A stretch of DNA of 64,000 nt, from the NCBI GenBank assembly GCA_032027085.1, contig JAVSMS010000001.1, positions 715,711-779,710 of the forward strand. Direction: 5' to 3'. Origin of the DNA: Pseudorhodoplanes sp. (GTDB taxonomy: Bacteria > Pseudomonadota > Alphaproteobacteria > Rhizobiales > Xanthobacteraceae). Under the pieces are notes generated by a model. The model was given only the letters and a program-made list of their open reading frames with translations. It did not search any database and was not told where the DNA came from. This document shows positions 55,065-63,567 of the stretch, one piece after another (the first letter of the stretch is position 1; the number at the start of each line of letters is the position of its first letter). The position numbers and the translations under genes are program-made.

Positions 55065-57077
55065 CTATCCTGTCTTTGCAAAGTCAGGGGCTCGGCGCTC
55101 CTGAAAGGCGCTGATGCCCTCGCGGACCGCGGCAGTGCATGCGCTCACTCCGAATGCGGCGTATCCGATTTCGAGCGCATCGTTCAAAGTCGGCGCCGCG
55201 GCAGCTTCGCGAATAGTATTTTCCAGGATGCGCATGACCTCAGTGCTCAGTGCCTGGCCGTCTGCGGCGACAGGCGTGATCGGATCGAAGTCAGCGATGT
55301 TCACGGAAGTCCCGTCGAGCGGCCGGACCTTGCCAGCCAGCGCATGGACTTGCGCCACCGCGGCAGCGATCAGGCCGGCGTAATCCTCCGCCAGGGCTGC
55401 GACGATGCCCATATCGTGCGCGGCTTCCGCCGTGAGCCTCTCCGCTCGGCGCAGCATGCCATGAAATACTGCCGCCGCCGCAGGCCAGCGCCGATACGGC
55501 ACCACCATGGCCCCCAATGCCGGCACCATTCCCAGCATGATCTCCGGCAACTGCAGCCACGCGCCGCGCATGGCGACGATGCGGTGGCATCGCAGCGCCA
55601 GCTCCAGACCGCCGCCAAGCGCCATGCCGTTCAAGGCGGCCACCACCGGTTTGCGCATGCCGTCCAGATGAACGAGCAACCGCGAACAGTCGCGCGCGTA
55701 TTGCGCAGCAGCGGCGGCATCGCCGAGGACGCGGGGGAAACGGCCGATGTCGGCGCCGGCAGAGAAAGCGCGCATGCCGTAGCCCGTGATCACAAAGCCC
55801 GCGACCAGGGTGGAGCTTTCGGAGGCGCGGATGACATCAAGAATCTCGTCGGTCAGTTCGTCATGCATCGCGTTGAGCGCCTCCGGCCGCCGCAACGTTA
55901 TGATCCTCACGTCGCCAACGTCATCAACGAGCACATGACGGCGAAATTGCTGATAGTCGCGGAGCGCCCGGCGCGGGACCGGCATGCCTGGTCGCTCGCG
56001 CGTGAAGCGCGCGGCGACGCGTATGACTTCGGCGTCACCGAGCTTACGCATCAGCTCAAGCGGACCGGACTTGAAGCCGAGAGCCAGCCGGCAGCCGAGT
56101 TCGAGATCTGCCGGCTCTCCGATGCCGCGGTCGAGAATGTCCCCGGTCTGCGAAATCAGGACACCAAGCAGCCGGTCGCGCACGTCAGCGGCGACCTTTG
56201 CATCGACGAGGGCCTGCTTGCCGGGCGCAACGGTGTGCCATTTCTCGACCGAACGGAAGATTGCAGCCGGCGCATAGTGCTCTCCCTCCTCATTCGCCTG
56301 CAGCGTGTTGGTTTCGACAATGATCGGATTGCCGTGCGCAAGATTGAGAACGAAGAAGGGCCCGGCATGAACAAACTCGGACGCCACGGTGTCAATCTCG
56401 GCGGCGGTCGCCCGATCGAGCATCTGCCCCGACTCGTTGCACCAATTGTCGAAAACCCGGTCCAGCATGAAGCAGACGACATCGTCGGTAACCATCGGCA
56501 CCTTGCCGGTGACGCAGAATAACCAATTGAGATAATCCACGACCCCGGTATCGACGGCCGGCGTGCGCACAACCTCGACAATTGGATTGCGCCAGGCCGG
56601 CGCGAAGAAGTGAGTGACCGTCGCGCGCCGCTTGTGAACCAGCTCCGAGAAAATTCGCGCAGCGGGCAGCGAGCTGGTGTTCGATGTAATCAGCGCATGT
56701 GGCGATACAACGGCTTCCACGCGCGCAAAAATCTTCCGCTTGAGCGCAAGATCCTCGGTGGCGGCCTCGATCACCCAATCGGCCTCTCGGATGGAATCAT
56801 AATCGAGCGTGGCATTCAGTCTTTCGGTTACCTGACGCGCCTGCGCCTCGCTCATCTTGCCGCGCTCCGTCGCCTTGCGCGCGTAATCGTGAAACCGCTG
56901 AACGGCGCGATCGAGCTGTGGCTGCGCCACGTCAACAAGATGCAACGTGAGGTTAGGAATCGCGGCCTTGAGGTAATAGCCGATATCGGGACCGATCGTG
57001 CCGGCGCCAATCACCGCTACTGTCTTCGGCAGACCGCGGCCGGGTTTGTACAGGAGTGGATTAGCAAAGCTCGTCAT
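55065..57077 (-). CDS. 3-hydroxyacyl-CoA dehydrogenase/enoyl-CoA hydratase fusion
   Basis: 670-residue bifunctional enzyme. The N-terminal part is the NAD-dependent 3-hydroxyacyl-CoA dehydrogenase (AVIGAGTIGPDIG; SNTSSLP; catalytic His in VTHFFAPAW). The C-terminal part is a crotonase domain with both catalytic glutamates (GGGLELAL and LPEIMLG). The domain order is the reverse of FadB/FadJ and like archaeal crotonyl-CoA hydratase/3-hydroxybutyryl-CoA dehydrogenase fusions. Convergent with the catabolic operon, so on a separate transcript, but likely serving the same acyl-CoA breakdown. ATG 57077 preferred. Confidence 0.9.
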   Translation of the reverse strand: MTSFANPLLYKPGRGLPKTVAVIGAGTIGPDIGYYLKAAIPNLTLHLVDVAQPQLDRAVQRFHDYARKATERGKMSEAQARQVTERLNATLDYDSIREADWVIEAATEDLALKRKIFARVEAVVSPHALITSNTSSLPAARIFSELVHKRRATVTHFFAPAWRNPIVEVVRTPAVDTGVVDYLNWLFCVTGKVPMVTDDVVCFMLDRVFDNWCNESGQMLDRATAAEIDTVASEFVHAGPFFVLNLAHGNPIIVETNTLQANEEGEHYAPAAIFRSVEKWHTVAPGKQALVDAKVAADVRDRLLGVLISQTGDILDRGIGEPADLELGCRLALGFKSGPLELMRKLGDAEVIRVAARFTRERPGMPVPRRALRDYQQFRRHVLVDDVGDVRIITLRRPEALNAMHDELTDEILDVIRASESSTLVAGFVITGYGMRAFSAGADIGRFPRVLGDAAAAAQYARDCSRLLVHLDGMRKPVVAALNGMALGGGLELALRCHRIVAMRGAWLQLPEIMLGMVPALGAMVVPYRRWPAAAAVFHGMLRRAERLTAEAAHDMGIVAALAEDYAGLIAAAVAQVHALAGKVRPLDGTSVNIADFDPITPVAADGQALSTEVMRILENTIREAAAAPTLNDALEIGYAAFGVSACTAAVREGISAFQERRAPDFAKTG

Positions 57078-57290
57078 CACTGATTCACCGCGGATGCGTT
57101 GCCCAAAAAAGCAAATAATTATCGATGCCCGGCAACTCGCTTAATTGACCAAAGGCAAATTTGATCTCGAAATTGACCGCATAATTCGCTGACTCTTTGA
57201 GGAACAGATACGCCCGTAGACCGCCAATCTTGCGAGAATGGATCCAGGACAAACAGCGGCTTCGAAGCGGGCCGCGACCGGAGGCATGAC

Positions 57291-58823
57291 GTGACGGCAC
57301 AAATGCCCTTCGCGCACGAAACCGTGGTGCACATGCTGCGCGACGCCGCGCTTCGCAGCCCGGACGCAACCGCGCTGGTTTGTGAAGGCGAAAGGCTGAG
57401 CTATGGCGAATATGCAACCTGCGTCGCCGGGCTCGCGCAGGAGCTTAGCGCACTAGGTGCAGCTGGCGGCCGCGTGGCACTGCTGATGGCCAACTCGATC
57501 GACATCGCAGTGGCAACATTCGCCGTCCAATCGGCCGGCGCCCAGGTGGTTCCGTTAAATCCGGCCTATACCAGCCATGAGTTGGCACCAATCCTCCAGA
57601 ATGCCGCGCCCACGGTCTTGATACACGACACTGCCATTGCAGACATGATCGAAGATCTCGCACAGCGCGTCGCCCTGCCTCAACGGATAGCCGTGGGTCC
57701 ATGCGCGCAGCGATTCACCGAATGGCGCGCGCGAACCGATCTCGCTCGCACGATCCAGCTACCCGATCCGGATTCGCTGTCCACCCTACAATATACAGGC
57801 GGCACCACCGGTCGCCCGAAAGGCGCAGATCTTTCGCATCGCAGCATATCAATCAACGTGGCGCAACGCGAAGCATTGCTTCCGACCGAACCTGAGCGCG
57901 AGCGCATTCTCGCCATCACTCCGCTCTTTCACGTCTATGCCGTGGCCATGGGACTTTATCTCGCCGCCTATTGCCGGAGCGCGTTGTTCATCCTCCCTCG
58001 CTACCGAGCCGATCTTGTGCTCGAGGCAATTGAAAATAACAGGATTACATTATTGTCCGGCAGCCCAACGATCTACACGGGATTGTTGGCGCATGAGCGT
58101 TTCGGCGCAACCGATTTGAGTTCGCTGCGACTGTGTTTCTCCGGCGCATCGGCGCTTTCGGAGGAGACGTTGCGTCGCTGGGAGGCCGCTACGGCATGCC
58201 CGGTCTGCGAAGGTTATGGTCAAAGCGAAGCCGGACCTGTGCTCACCTTCAATCCCCGCAATGGCCGGCGCAAGGCTGGATCGGTCGGCGTGGTCGTTCC
58301 GGCGACGAATATCCAGATTGTCGATGCAGCGACCGGTACACGCGCGCTCGGTATTGGCGAGGCGGGTGAGATACGTGCGCGCGGGCCGCAGATCATGCGT
58401 GGCTATCGCGGTCTTGCCAGGGAAACTGACGAGGCATTGCGCGACGGCTGGCTCTATACTGGAGATATCGGCGAACTTGACGCGGACGGTTATCTCTATA
58501 TCCGCGACCGCAAGAAGGACATGGTGATCGTCAGCGGGTTCAACGTCTATCCGCGCGAAGTCGAGGAAGTTCTTTACGCTCATCCCGCCGTGCTAGAGGC
58601 CGCGGTTGTCGGCGTGCCTGATTCCTATCGCGGTGAAGCACTGGTCGGATTTGTCGTTCCGGCCGGGCTGCCGGCGCAACCCGATGACCTGCGTGCCTAT
58701 CTTGCTGAGCGACTCGTGCACTACAAGGTCCCGTGCGAAATCCGTATCGTCGAGTCGCTCCCGAAGACGACAGTCGGGAAGGTCGACAAGAGACTATTGC
58801 GGGGAATGAGCAGCAATCCCTAG
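57291..58823 (+). CDS. Acyl-CoA synthetase (AMP-forming), 4-coumarate ligase-like
   Basis: 510-residue ANL enzyme with LQYTGGTTGRPKGADLSH, CEGYGQSEAGP, GWLYTGDIGELD, YIRDRKKDMVIVSGFNVYPREVEEV and the terminal lysine in PKTTVGKVDKRLLR. The GTG start follows GGAGG by seven bases. Divergent from the dehydrogenase/hydratase fusion with about 210 bp between them. Activates an unknown acid; a second ligase possibly for a side-chain or alternative substrate of the cluster. Confidence 0.9.
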   Translation: MTAQMPFAHETVVHMLRDAALRSPDATALVCEGERLSYGEYATCVAGLAQELSALGAAGGRVALLMANSIDIAVATFAVQSAGAQVVPLNPAYTSHELAPILQNAAPTVLIHDTAIADMIEDLAQRVALPQRIAVGPCAQRFTEWRARTDLARTIQLPDPDSLSTLQYTGGTTGRPKGADLSHRSISINVAQREALLPTEPERERILAITPLFHVYAVAMGLYLAAYCRSALFILPRYRADLVLEAIENNRITLLSGSPTIYTGLLAHERFGATDLSSLRLCFSGASALSEETLRRWEAATACPVCEGYGQSEAGPVLTFNPRNGRRKAGSVGVVVPATNIQIVDAATGTRALGIGEAGEIRARGPQIMRGYRGLARETDEALRDGWLYTGDIGELDADGYLYIRDRKKDMVIVSGFNVYPREVEEVLYAHPAVLEAAVVGVPDSYRGEALVGFVVPAGLPAQPDDLRAYLAERLVHYKVPCEIRIVESLPKTTVGKVDKRLLRGMSSNP

Positions 58824-59020
58824 GCTTGGACAGACAAAGGTCGGCGGCGACCTAACGCCAAGCGCAATCACATCCGCAATGATGACGTCGTTCGCGATCC
58901 GGTGAGTGACGTAGTGAGTGCTGCAGTCGGGACTGCTGATGGCTTGCCGCGCAGCTGTCTGGCAAACGCGTTCAACTTACCGATCACGGCAAAAAGGTCT
59001 CTATTTTATCCGGACCATAG

Positions 59021-59037
59021 TGGCGCTCCCTAGGGGA
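59021..59037 (-). other. Putative attachment site, 3' end of tRNA-Glu
   Basis: The minus strand reads TCCCCTAGGGAGCGCCA, which equals the 3' end of alphaproteobacterial tRNA-Glu including CCA as I recall it (T-arm ...TTCGATTCCCCTAGGGAGCGCCA). The preceding T-loop sequence is not tRNA-like (GCGCAG), so this is a 17-nt fragment, not a gene. Such duplications are left by tyrosine integrases at tRNA 3' ends. Confidence 0.5.
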
Positions 59038-59074
59038 CTGCGCAGAGCTATATAAATCAAGAGCTTATGGAAAA

Positions 59075-59137
59075 GTGGGACACGACATCGTTCCACGTAA
59101 TTCCAATGCTTTTTGCCCTTAGTGTCCCACCGATGTC
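59075..59137. repeat. Inverted boxes near attachment site
   Basis: GTGGGACAC followed by GACATCG (59075-59090), and GTGTCCCAC followed by CGATGTC (59122-59137). Each half is inverted relative to its partner, with 31 bp between the 9-bp arms. Could be binding sites for an element-encoded protein. Confidence 0.4.
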
Positions 59138-59209
59138 GCGCTGCTAATCTAATCAATTAACCTCGTGTACACGCGAATCACGCAGACTCGCCATTGTCCA
59201 CGATTGCAG

Positions 59210-59237
59210 CCCGGCGCCGAAAGGCGGCCGGGTTTTT
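59210..59237 (+). terminator. Rho-independent terminator-like hairpin
   Basis: CCCGGCGCC, loop GAAA, GGCGGCCGGG (one bulged base) followed by TTTTT. It lies 16 bp before the helicase start and would block transcription entering from the ligase gene. Confidence 0.6.
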
Positions 59238-59252
59238 CGTTTGGAATATCCC

Positions 59253-60770
59253 GTGACTGACACCACCCAAGCGCTAGAAGCCGCCAATCGTATCGCGGAT
59301 ATGATCGAAGCGGAGGAAACCGCTTCAGATGCCCCGGCAGCCGCTGAGCGGCCGTCTGCAGCCGAAAGCGATGCGCCCGCCACGCCACGAGCAATGGGTT
59401 TTGATGTTGCGGAAATCAACCGCGAGCACGCGCTTGTCCTGATGGGGTCCAAGGCCGTTGTCGTGAAAGAGCAGCCGGCCGGACCGATCGAAGATCGGGT
59501 CCGCGTCCTGTCCATTGAGGCGTTTCGGGCGTGGTACAGCAATCGTCCGACCGAGGTGGTTGGATCAGATGGGAAGATCAAGGCGACGAACTGGGGCGCG
59601 GCCTGGCTTACCCATAAACGCCGCCGGCAATATGCCGGGATCGAGTTTTTTCCCAATCCGGACGGCGCCGAAGGCACACACGACTATCTCAATCTATGGC
59701 GCGGCTATGGAGTCGAGTCTGCTAGAGCGGGAAGTTACGCGATCTTTCGCGATCATCTGTTCAACAACGTGTGCGACGGCGATCCCGAGATATTTGCTTA
59801 CGTGTGGGCGTGGTTTGCTCACATTTTTCAGAGGCCGCGTGAGCGCATTGGGACGGCGCTCGTCCTGAGGGGGCGCATGGGTTCCGGAAAAACAAAGGTT
59901 GGCGAGGTCATCGGCTCGCTGATCCCGGCCCACTATTTCATGGTTGACGATCCGCGATACATCGTGGGCCAATTCAACGCTCACATGGCTAGTTGCCTCT
60001 TGCTGCAAGCGGAGGAGGCGGTTTGGGCCGGCGACAAGCATGCCGAAGGCCGATTGAAAGGCTTGATCACCGCAGAATCGCAGATGATCGAGAGCAAGGG
60101 AATCGATCCGATCCGCATCAAGAATTACGTGCGCTTGATGATGACCAGCAATGAGGATTGGGTTGTTCCGGCTGGAAAGGATGAGCGGCGATTCTGTGTG
60201 CTTGATGTTCACCCGCGCTGCGCCCAAAATCATCATTACTTTCGCGAGATGGATGAAGAACTGAACGCGGGTGGACGCGAGGCGCTGTTGCGCGACCTTC
60301 TAGATTTCGATCTCAGTACCGTCAATCTTCGCCAGATTCCGCGCACACGCGCGCTCTTGGAGCAAAAGGTTCGATCTTTCGATTCAGTCGAGAGCTGGTG
60401 GTACAATCGACTCATGGACGGCTCGCCGGTTCGGTCGCTGGATGGCTGGCCGAGTGAAATCGCAATCTCTGCCGTGTTTGACGACTATATCAAAACCTCC
60501 GATACGATCGGCGTCGGACGCAAGCGCGATCCGGCGACGTTCGGATTAAAGCTTGCGAAACTTGTGCCGGGTATTGGCAGGACGCGCCCGCGTCGCGAGG
60601 GGGATGATGGCGCCGAGCGGCGGATATGGTGCTATTCCTTGCCGCCGCTGGACGCCTGTCGCGATGCGTTCGAGGATGCGATCGGACAGTCAATCGATTG
60701 GCCGGCTTTCCAAGCGGGCGAGAGCGAAGCGCCGGCGCAGGAAGATGATCTGGACGCCGTTCCGGTCTAG
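59253..60770 (+). CDS. Mobile-element replicative helicase (DUF5906/phage primase-helicase type)
   Basis: 505-residue protein. An acidic alanine-rich N-terminus (1-50) precedes a middle domain and an SF3-like ATPase with Walker A GRMGSGKT (207-214), a Walker B-like LLLQAEEAVWAGD, and sensor region VRLMMTSNEDWVVPAGKDERRFCVLD. This matches the DUF5906 helicases of phages and integrated elements. No separate primase domain is evident. GTG 59253 is the likely start. Iteron-like repeats begin at its stop codon, suggesting it acts on an origin there. Confidence 0.85.
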   Translation: MTDTTQALEAANRIADMIEAEETASDAPAAAERPSAAESDAPATPRAMGFDVAEINREHALVLMGSKAVVVKEQPAGPIEDRVRVLSIEAFRAWYSNRPTEVVGSDGKIKATNWGAAWLTHKRRRQYAGIEFFPNPDGAEGTHDYLNLWRGYGVESARAGSYAIFRDHLFNNVCDGDPEIFAYVWAWFAHIFQRPRERIGTALVLRGRMGSGKTKVGEVIGSLIPAHYFMVDDPRYIVGQFNAHMASCLLLQAEEAVWAGDKHAEGRLKGLITAESQMIESKGIDPIRIKNYVRLMMTSNEDWVVPAGKDERRFCVLDVHPRCAQNHHYFREMDEELNAGGREALLRDLLDFDLSTVNLRQIPRTRALLEQKVRSFDSVESWWYNRLMDGSPVRSLDGWPSEIAISAVFDDYIKTSDTIGVGRKRDPATFGLKLAKLVPGIGRTRPRREGDDGAERRIWCYSLPPLDACRDAFEDAIGQSIDWPAFQAGESEAPAQEDDLDAVPV

Positions 60771-61023
60771 GCGGTCTGGGCGCGCTTTTGTCGCATAGAC
60801 CGAAACTAAGCCAATAAAATCACGGGTTGGTCCTAGCGGTCCTAGCGGTCCTAGGAGACTCGCGTGCGTGTGAGAGGTGCAGACGATGGATGGCACCGCT
60901 CCGTCCGCGATCCTACTAGTTTTTGAAAATACCTAGACCACTAGGACCGCTAGGACCAAGCGGCGCAGCATAAGGGTTTCCTTTGGTCTGGGCATTCCAT
61001 CGATGCCTAGACCGCTAGGACCA
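60765..61023. repeat. 9-bp iteron-like array with long inverted repeat, putative origin
   Basis: Copies related to GGTCCTAGC. Direct orientation: 60765-60773, three in tandem at 60829-60855, 60985-60993. Inverted: three in tandem at 60932-60958 and two at 61006-61023. The clusters 60829-60855 and 60932-60957 form a near-perfect inverted repeat (one mismatch, one indel) around a 76-bp spacer. Lies directly after a replicative helicase gene. Confidence 0.65.
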
Positions 61024-61155
61024 AAGCAAGAAAGAGGTAGTGATGACTAATCCCACACAGGAGCAGATCGTAAGCGACAAGGACATCCCATCTAGCGTAG
61101 CGGGTGGCAAAGGAGCGATGGTGGCCCTGCTATTGCGAGCGGGGTGTCAATTTTC

Positions 61156-61548
61156 ATGTCTACGCCTATGCCTGGAGATAGAAGCTTTCAGTTGATCGAG
61201 GCGGTTGCGGATCGCATCGAGGGTGCGCCAGTGGCGGGGCGCCGGCGCTGGTCGGATGCCTTCAAGGCGGAGATGGCGGCGCGGAGTTGTGAACCGGGCG
61301 CGAACGTTTCGGCGCTGGCCCGGGAGATCGGAATCAGCCCGTCGCAGTTGTTTGGATGGCGTTCGGTTTTGGTCCGGAAAGGCGCAATTGAGCGCCGTGA
61401 CGCGGCGGGTTGCGGGGTCAGCTGTGAGCCGCAAAGGGCGCCGTCGCGGGTCATTGAGATCGACGTCAACGGCATGACGGTTCGCGCTGACGCGGATGTT
61501 GACGAAGCACATTTGCGGCGTTTTCTGCGCACGGTGCGTTCGGCATGA
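61156..61548 (+). CDS. tnpA: IS66 TnpA-like accessory protein
   Basis: 130-residue protein with the helix-turn-helix ANVSALAREIGISPSQLFGWRSVLVRKG, typical of the IS66 first open frame (IS3/IS66 OrfA-like). It is needed with TnpB and TnpC for transposition in this family. ATG 61156 chosen; GTG 61144 is possible. Its stop overlaps the tnpB start (ATGA). Confidence 0.88.
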   Translation: MSTPMPGDRSFQLIEAVADRIEGAPVAGRRRWSDAFKAEMAARSCEPGANVSALAREIGISPSQLFGWRSVLVRKGAIERRDAAGCGVSCEPQRAPSRVIEIDVNGMTVRADADVDEAHLRRFLRTVRSA

Positions 61549-61889
61549 TCCCGGCAGGCGTAAAGGTTTATCTGGCGAGCCACCCGGTCGACTTCCGCAA
61601 AGGAATCGATGGTTTGCTGGCGCTGGTGCGGGATGCTGGCTCGGATCCGTTCGATGGCGCACTGTATGTGTTCCGGGCGAAACGGGCGGACCGGATCAAG
61701 ATCGTGTGGTGGGACGGCAGTGGCGCGTGTTTGTATTTGAAGCGGCTGGAGAAGGCACGATTTGTCTGGCCGCCGATCGGCCATCATCGGGTCCAGCTGC
61801 ATCATGCCCAATTGATGGCTTTGGTCGACGGGATGGATTGGAAGCGGGTCCAGGCGACACCGATGGTGCGTCCGGAATCAGTCGGCTAG
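61545..61889 (+). CDS. tnpB: IS66 TnpB accessory protein
   Basis: 114-residue protein with the IS66 Orf2 pattern: VKVYLASHPVDFRKGIDGLLALV, YVFRAKRADRIKIVWWDGSGACLYLKRLEKARFVWP. Present in full length. Overlaps tnpA by 4 bp, indicating coupled translation. Confidence 0.95.
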   Translation: MIPAGVKVYLASHPVDFRKGIDGLLALVRDAGSDPFDGALYVFRAKRADRIKIVWWDGSGACLYLKRLEKARFVWPPIGHHRVQLHHAQLMALVDGMDWKRVQATPMVRPESVG

Positions 61890-61962
61890 ATATCGCTGCG
61901 GCACAGTGAATCAGGCCGCGAAAGCAGCGGGCAAACCATCGCCGGGTGTGCTCTGATTGGAC

Positions 61963-63567
61963 ATGGGGTCCCCTGAACCTGAGCTTCCGGATGACGTCGA
62001 TGCGCTGAAGGCGATGATCCTCGCCATGGATGCGCAGCGGGCGCAGGTCGAGGCGCGGAATGTCGAACTCGAACAGCGCAACACCCATCTTGAGGCGATG
62101 ACCAAAGCCGCCGACGAGCGCATTGCGCGGCTGACGGCGACGATCAAGGTCCTGGAACGGGGCCGCTTCGGTCGCCGCTCCGAACGGCTGGGCGCCGATG
62201 CGCTGAGCGAAGAGCAGTACGCGTTGGTGTTCGATGAGATCGCAACCGGCGTGGCGGCGATCAGGGCGCAACTCGCCAAGGCGGCGGGACCGTCGAAGAA
62301 CCCGCGTGCACCGCGTCCACGCAAGAACTTTTCCGATCATCTCGAGCGAGTCGAGATCGTGATCGAGCCCGAGGTCCCGGTCGGTTGCGAGGGGCTGGAG
62401 CGTATTCTGATCGGCGAGGACGTCTCCGAACGGCTCGACGTGACGCCGGCGAAGTTCCGGGTGATCGTCACGCGCCGTCCCAGATACGTCTACAAGGGCT
62501 GGGATGGGGTTGCGCAGGCGGCTGCGCCCGCCCGCATCATCGAGAGCGGCATTCCGACGGAGGCGCTGCTGGCGCAGATCGCGGTGGCGAAGTATGCCGA
62601 TGGCCTGCCGCTTTACCGCCAGGAAGCGATCTACGCGCGCGACAAGGTCGAGATCGACCGGGCGTTGATGGCGCAGTGGATGGGTCGGATCGGCTTCGAA
62701 CTTGAGCCGCTGGCCGAACATCTGCTGCTGCGGATCAAGCAAGGCGAGCGGATTTTTGCCGATGAGACGACCTTGCCGACGCTGGCGCCGGGATCGGGAA
62801 AGACCAGGACAGCGTATCTTTGGGCGTATGTCCGGGACGATCGCCCCTTCGGCGGCAGCGACCCGCCGATGGTGGCGTATCGCTTCGAGGACAGTCGCGC
62901 CGGTGCATGCGTTGCCCGTCATCTGGATGGCTATAGCGGCATCCTGCAAGTCGATGGATATGCCGGATATCGGCGACTGGCCCGCACCGATCAGGGCAAC
63001 GACGGCGTGACGCTGGCCGCGTGCTGGTCGCACGTGCGGCGCAAGTTCTATGAACTGCACGTCGCGGACCAGTCAGCGATCGCTTCGCACACGATCGCGC
63101 TGATGGCACCGCTGTGGACCATCGAGGCGGAGGTCCGCGGCCACGATCCCGAAATACGGATGAAAACGCGCCAGGATAAGTCCGCTCCCACCGTCGCCGC
63201 TCTCTTCGCGCTGTGGGAAAAGGAATTGCCGAAACTGTCGGGCAAGTCGAAGCTCGCTGAAGCGATCCGCTACGCCGTCTCCCGGCGCGGCGCACTCGAA
63301 CGCTTCCTCACCGACGGCCGGATCGAAATCGATTCCAACACCGTCGAGCGTGCGATCCGACCGCAAACGATTACGCGCAAGAACAGCCTGTTCGCCGGCA
63401 GCGATGGCGGCGGTCAAACATGGGCGACCATCGCGACCCTGTTGGCGACAGCCAGAATGAACCAGGTCGATCCACTGGCCTGGCTCACCCGCACTCTTGA
63501 ACGCATCGCCAACGGATGGCCCAATAGCCGTATCGATAAAATCATGCCGTGGAATTATCCACGCTGA
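61963..63567 (+). CDS. tnpC: IS66 transposase TnpC
   Basis: 534-residue DDE transposase. An N-terminal coiled coil (about 25-75) precedes the ERGRFGRRSERL region, a zinc-finger-like segment and the catalytic core: ADETTLPTL (first Asp), QVDGYAGYRRL (second Asp) and NTVERAIRP (Glu), closing with the small IS66 C-terminal domain (TARMNQVDPLAWL). ATG 61963 preferred over TTG 61957. Full length. Confidence 0.95.
   Translation: MGSPEPELPDDVDALKAMILAMDAQRAQVEARNVELEQRNTHLEAMTKAADERIARLTATIKVLERGRFGRRSERLGADALSEEQYALVFDEIATGVAAIRAQLAKAAGPSKNPRAPRPRKNFSDHLERVEIVIEPEVPVGCEGLERILIGEDVSERLDVTPAKFRVIVTRRPRYVYKGWDGVAQAAAPARIIESGIPTEALLAQIAVAKYADGLPLYRQEAIYARDKVEIDRALMAQWMGRIGFELEPLAEHLLLRIKQGERIFADETTLPTLAPGSGKTRTAYLWAYVRDDRPFGGSDPPMVAYRFEDSRAGACVARHLDGYSGILQVDGYAGYRRLARTDQGNDGVTLAACWSHVRRKFYELHVADQSAIASHTIALMAPLWTIEAEVRGHDPEIRMKTRQDKSAPTVAALFALWEKELPKLSGKSKLAEAIRYAVSRRGALERFLTDGRIEIDSNTVERAIRPQTITRKNSLFAGSDGGGQTWATIATLLATARMNQVDPLAWLTRTLERIANGWPNSRIDKIMPWNYPR

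Larger units (their letters stand above)
58824..59252. other. Gene-free left end of an integrated element
   Basis: About 430 bases with no credible gene and lower GC than its surroundings. It holds a tRNA-Glu-like attachment remnant (59021-59037), inverted GTGGGACAC/GTGTCCCAC boxes (59075-59137), a CGTGTACACG palindrome (59164-59173) and a terminator-like hairpin (59210-59237). Confidence 0.6.

Noticed and set aside
55008-56522. 504-codon plus-strand open frame opposite the dehydrogenase/hydratase fusion
   Set aside because: High-GC antisense shadow. The minus strand carries intact catalytic motifs of two enzyme domains.
59021-59100. Intact tRNA gene at the attachment sequence
   Set aside because: Only the last 17 nt match tRNA-Glu; no T-loop TTCGA, anticodon arm or D arm precede it.
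60829-60958. CRISPR array
   Set aside because: The units are 9-bp tandem copies with no unique spacers of CRISPR size, and no cas genes are present.
61696-63060. 454-codon minus-strand open frame within the IS66 element
   Set aside because: Antisense of tnpB/tnpC, which have complete IS66 motifs in the plus strand.
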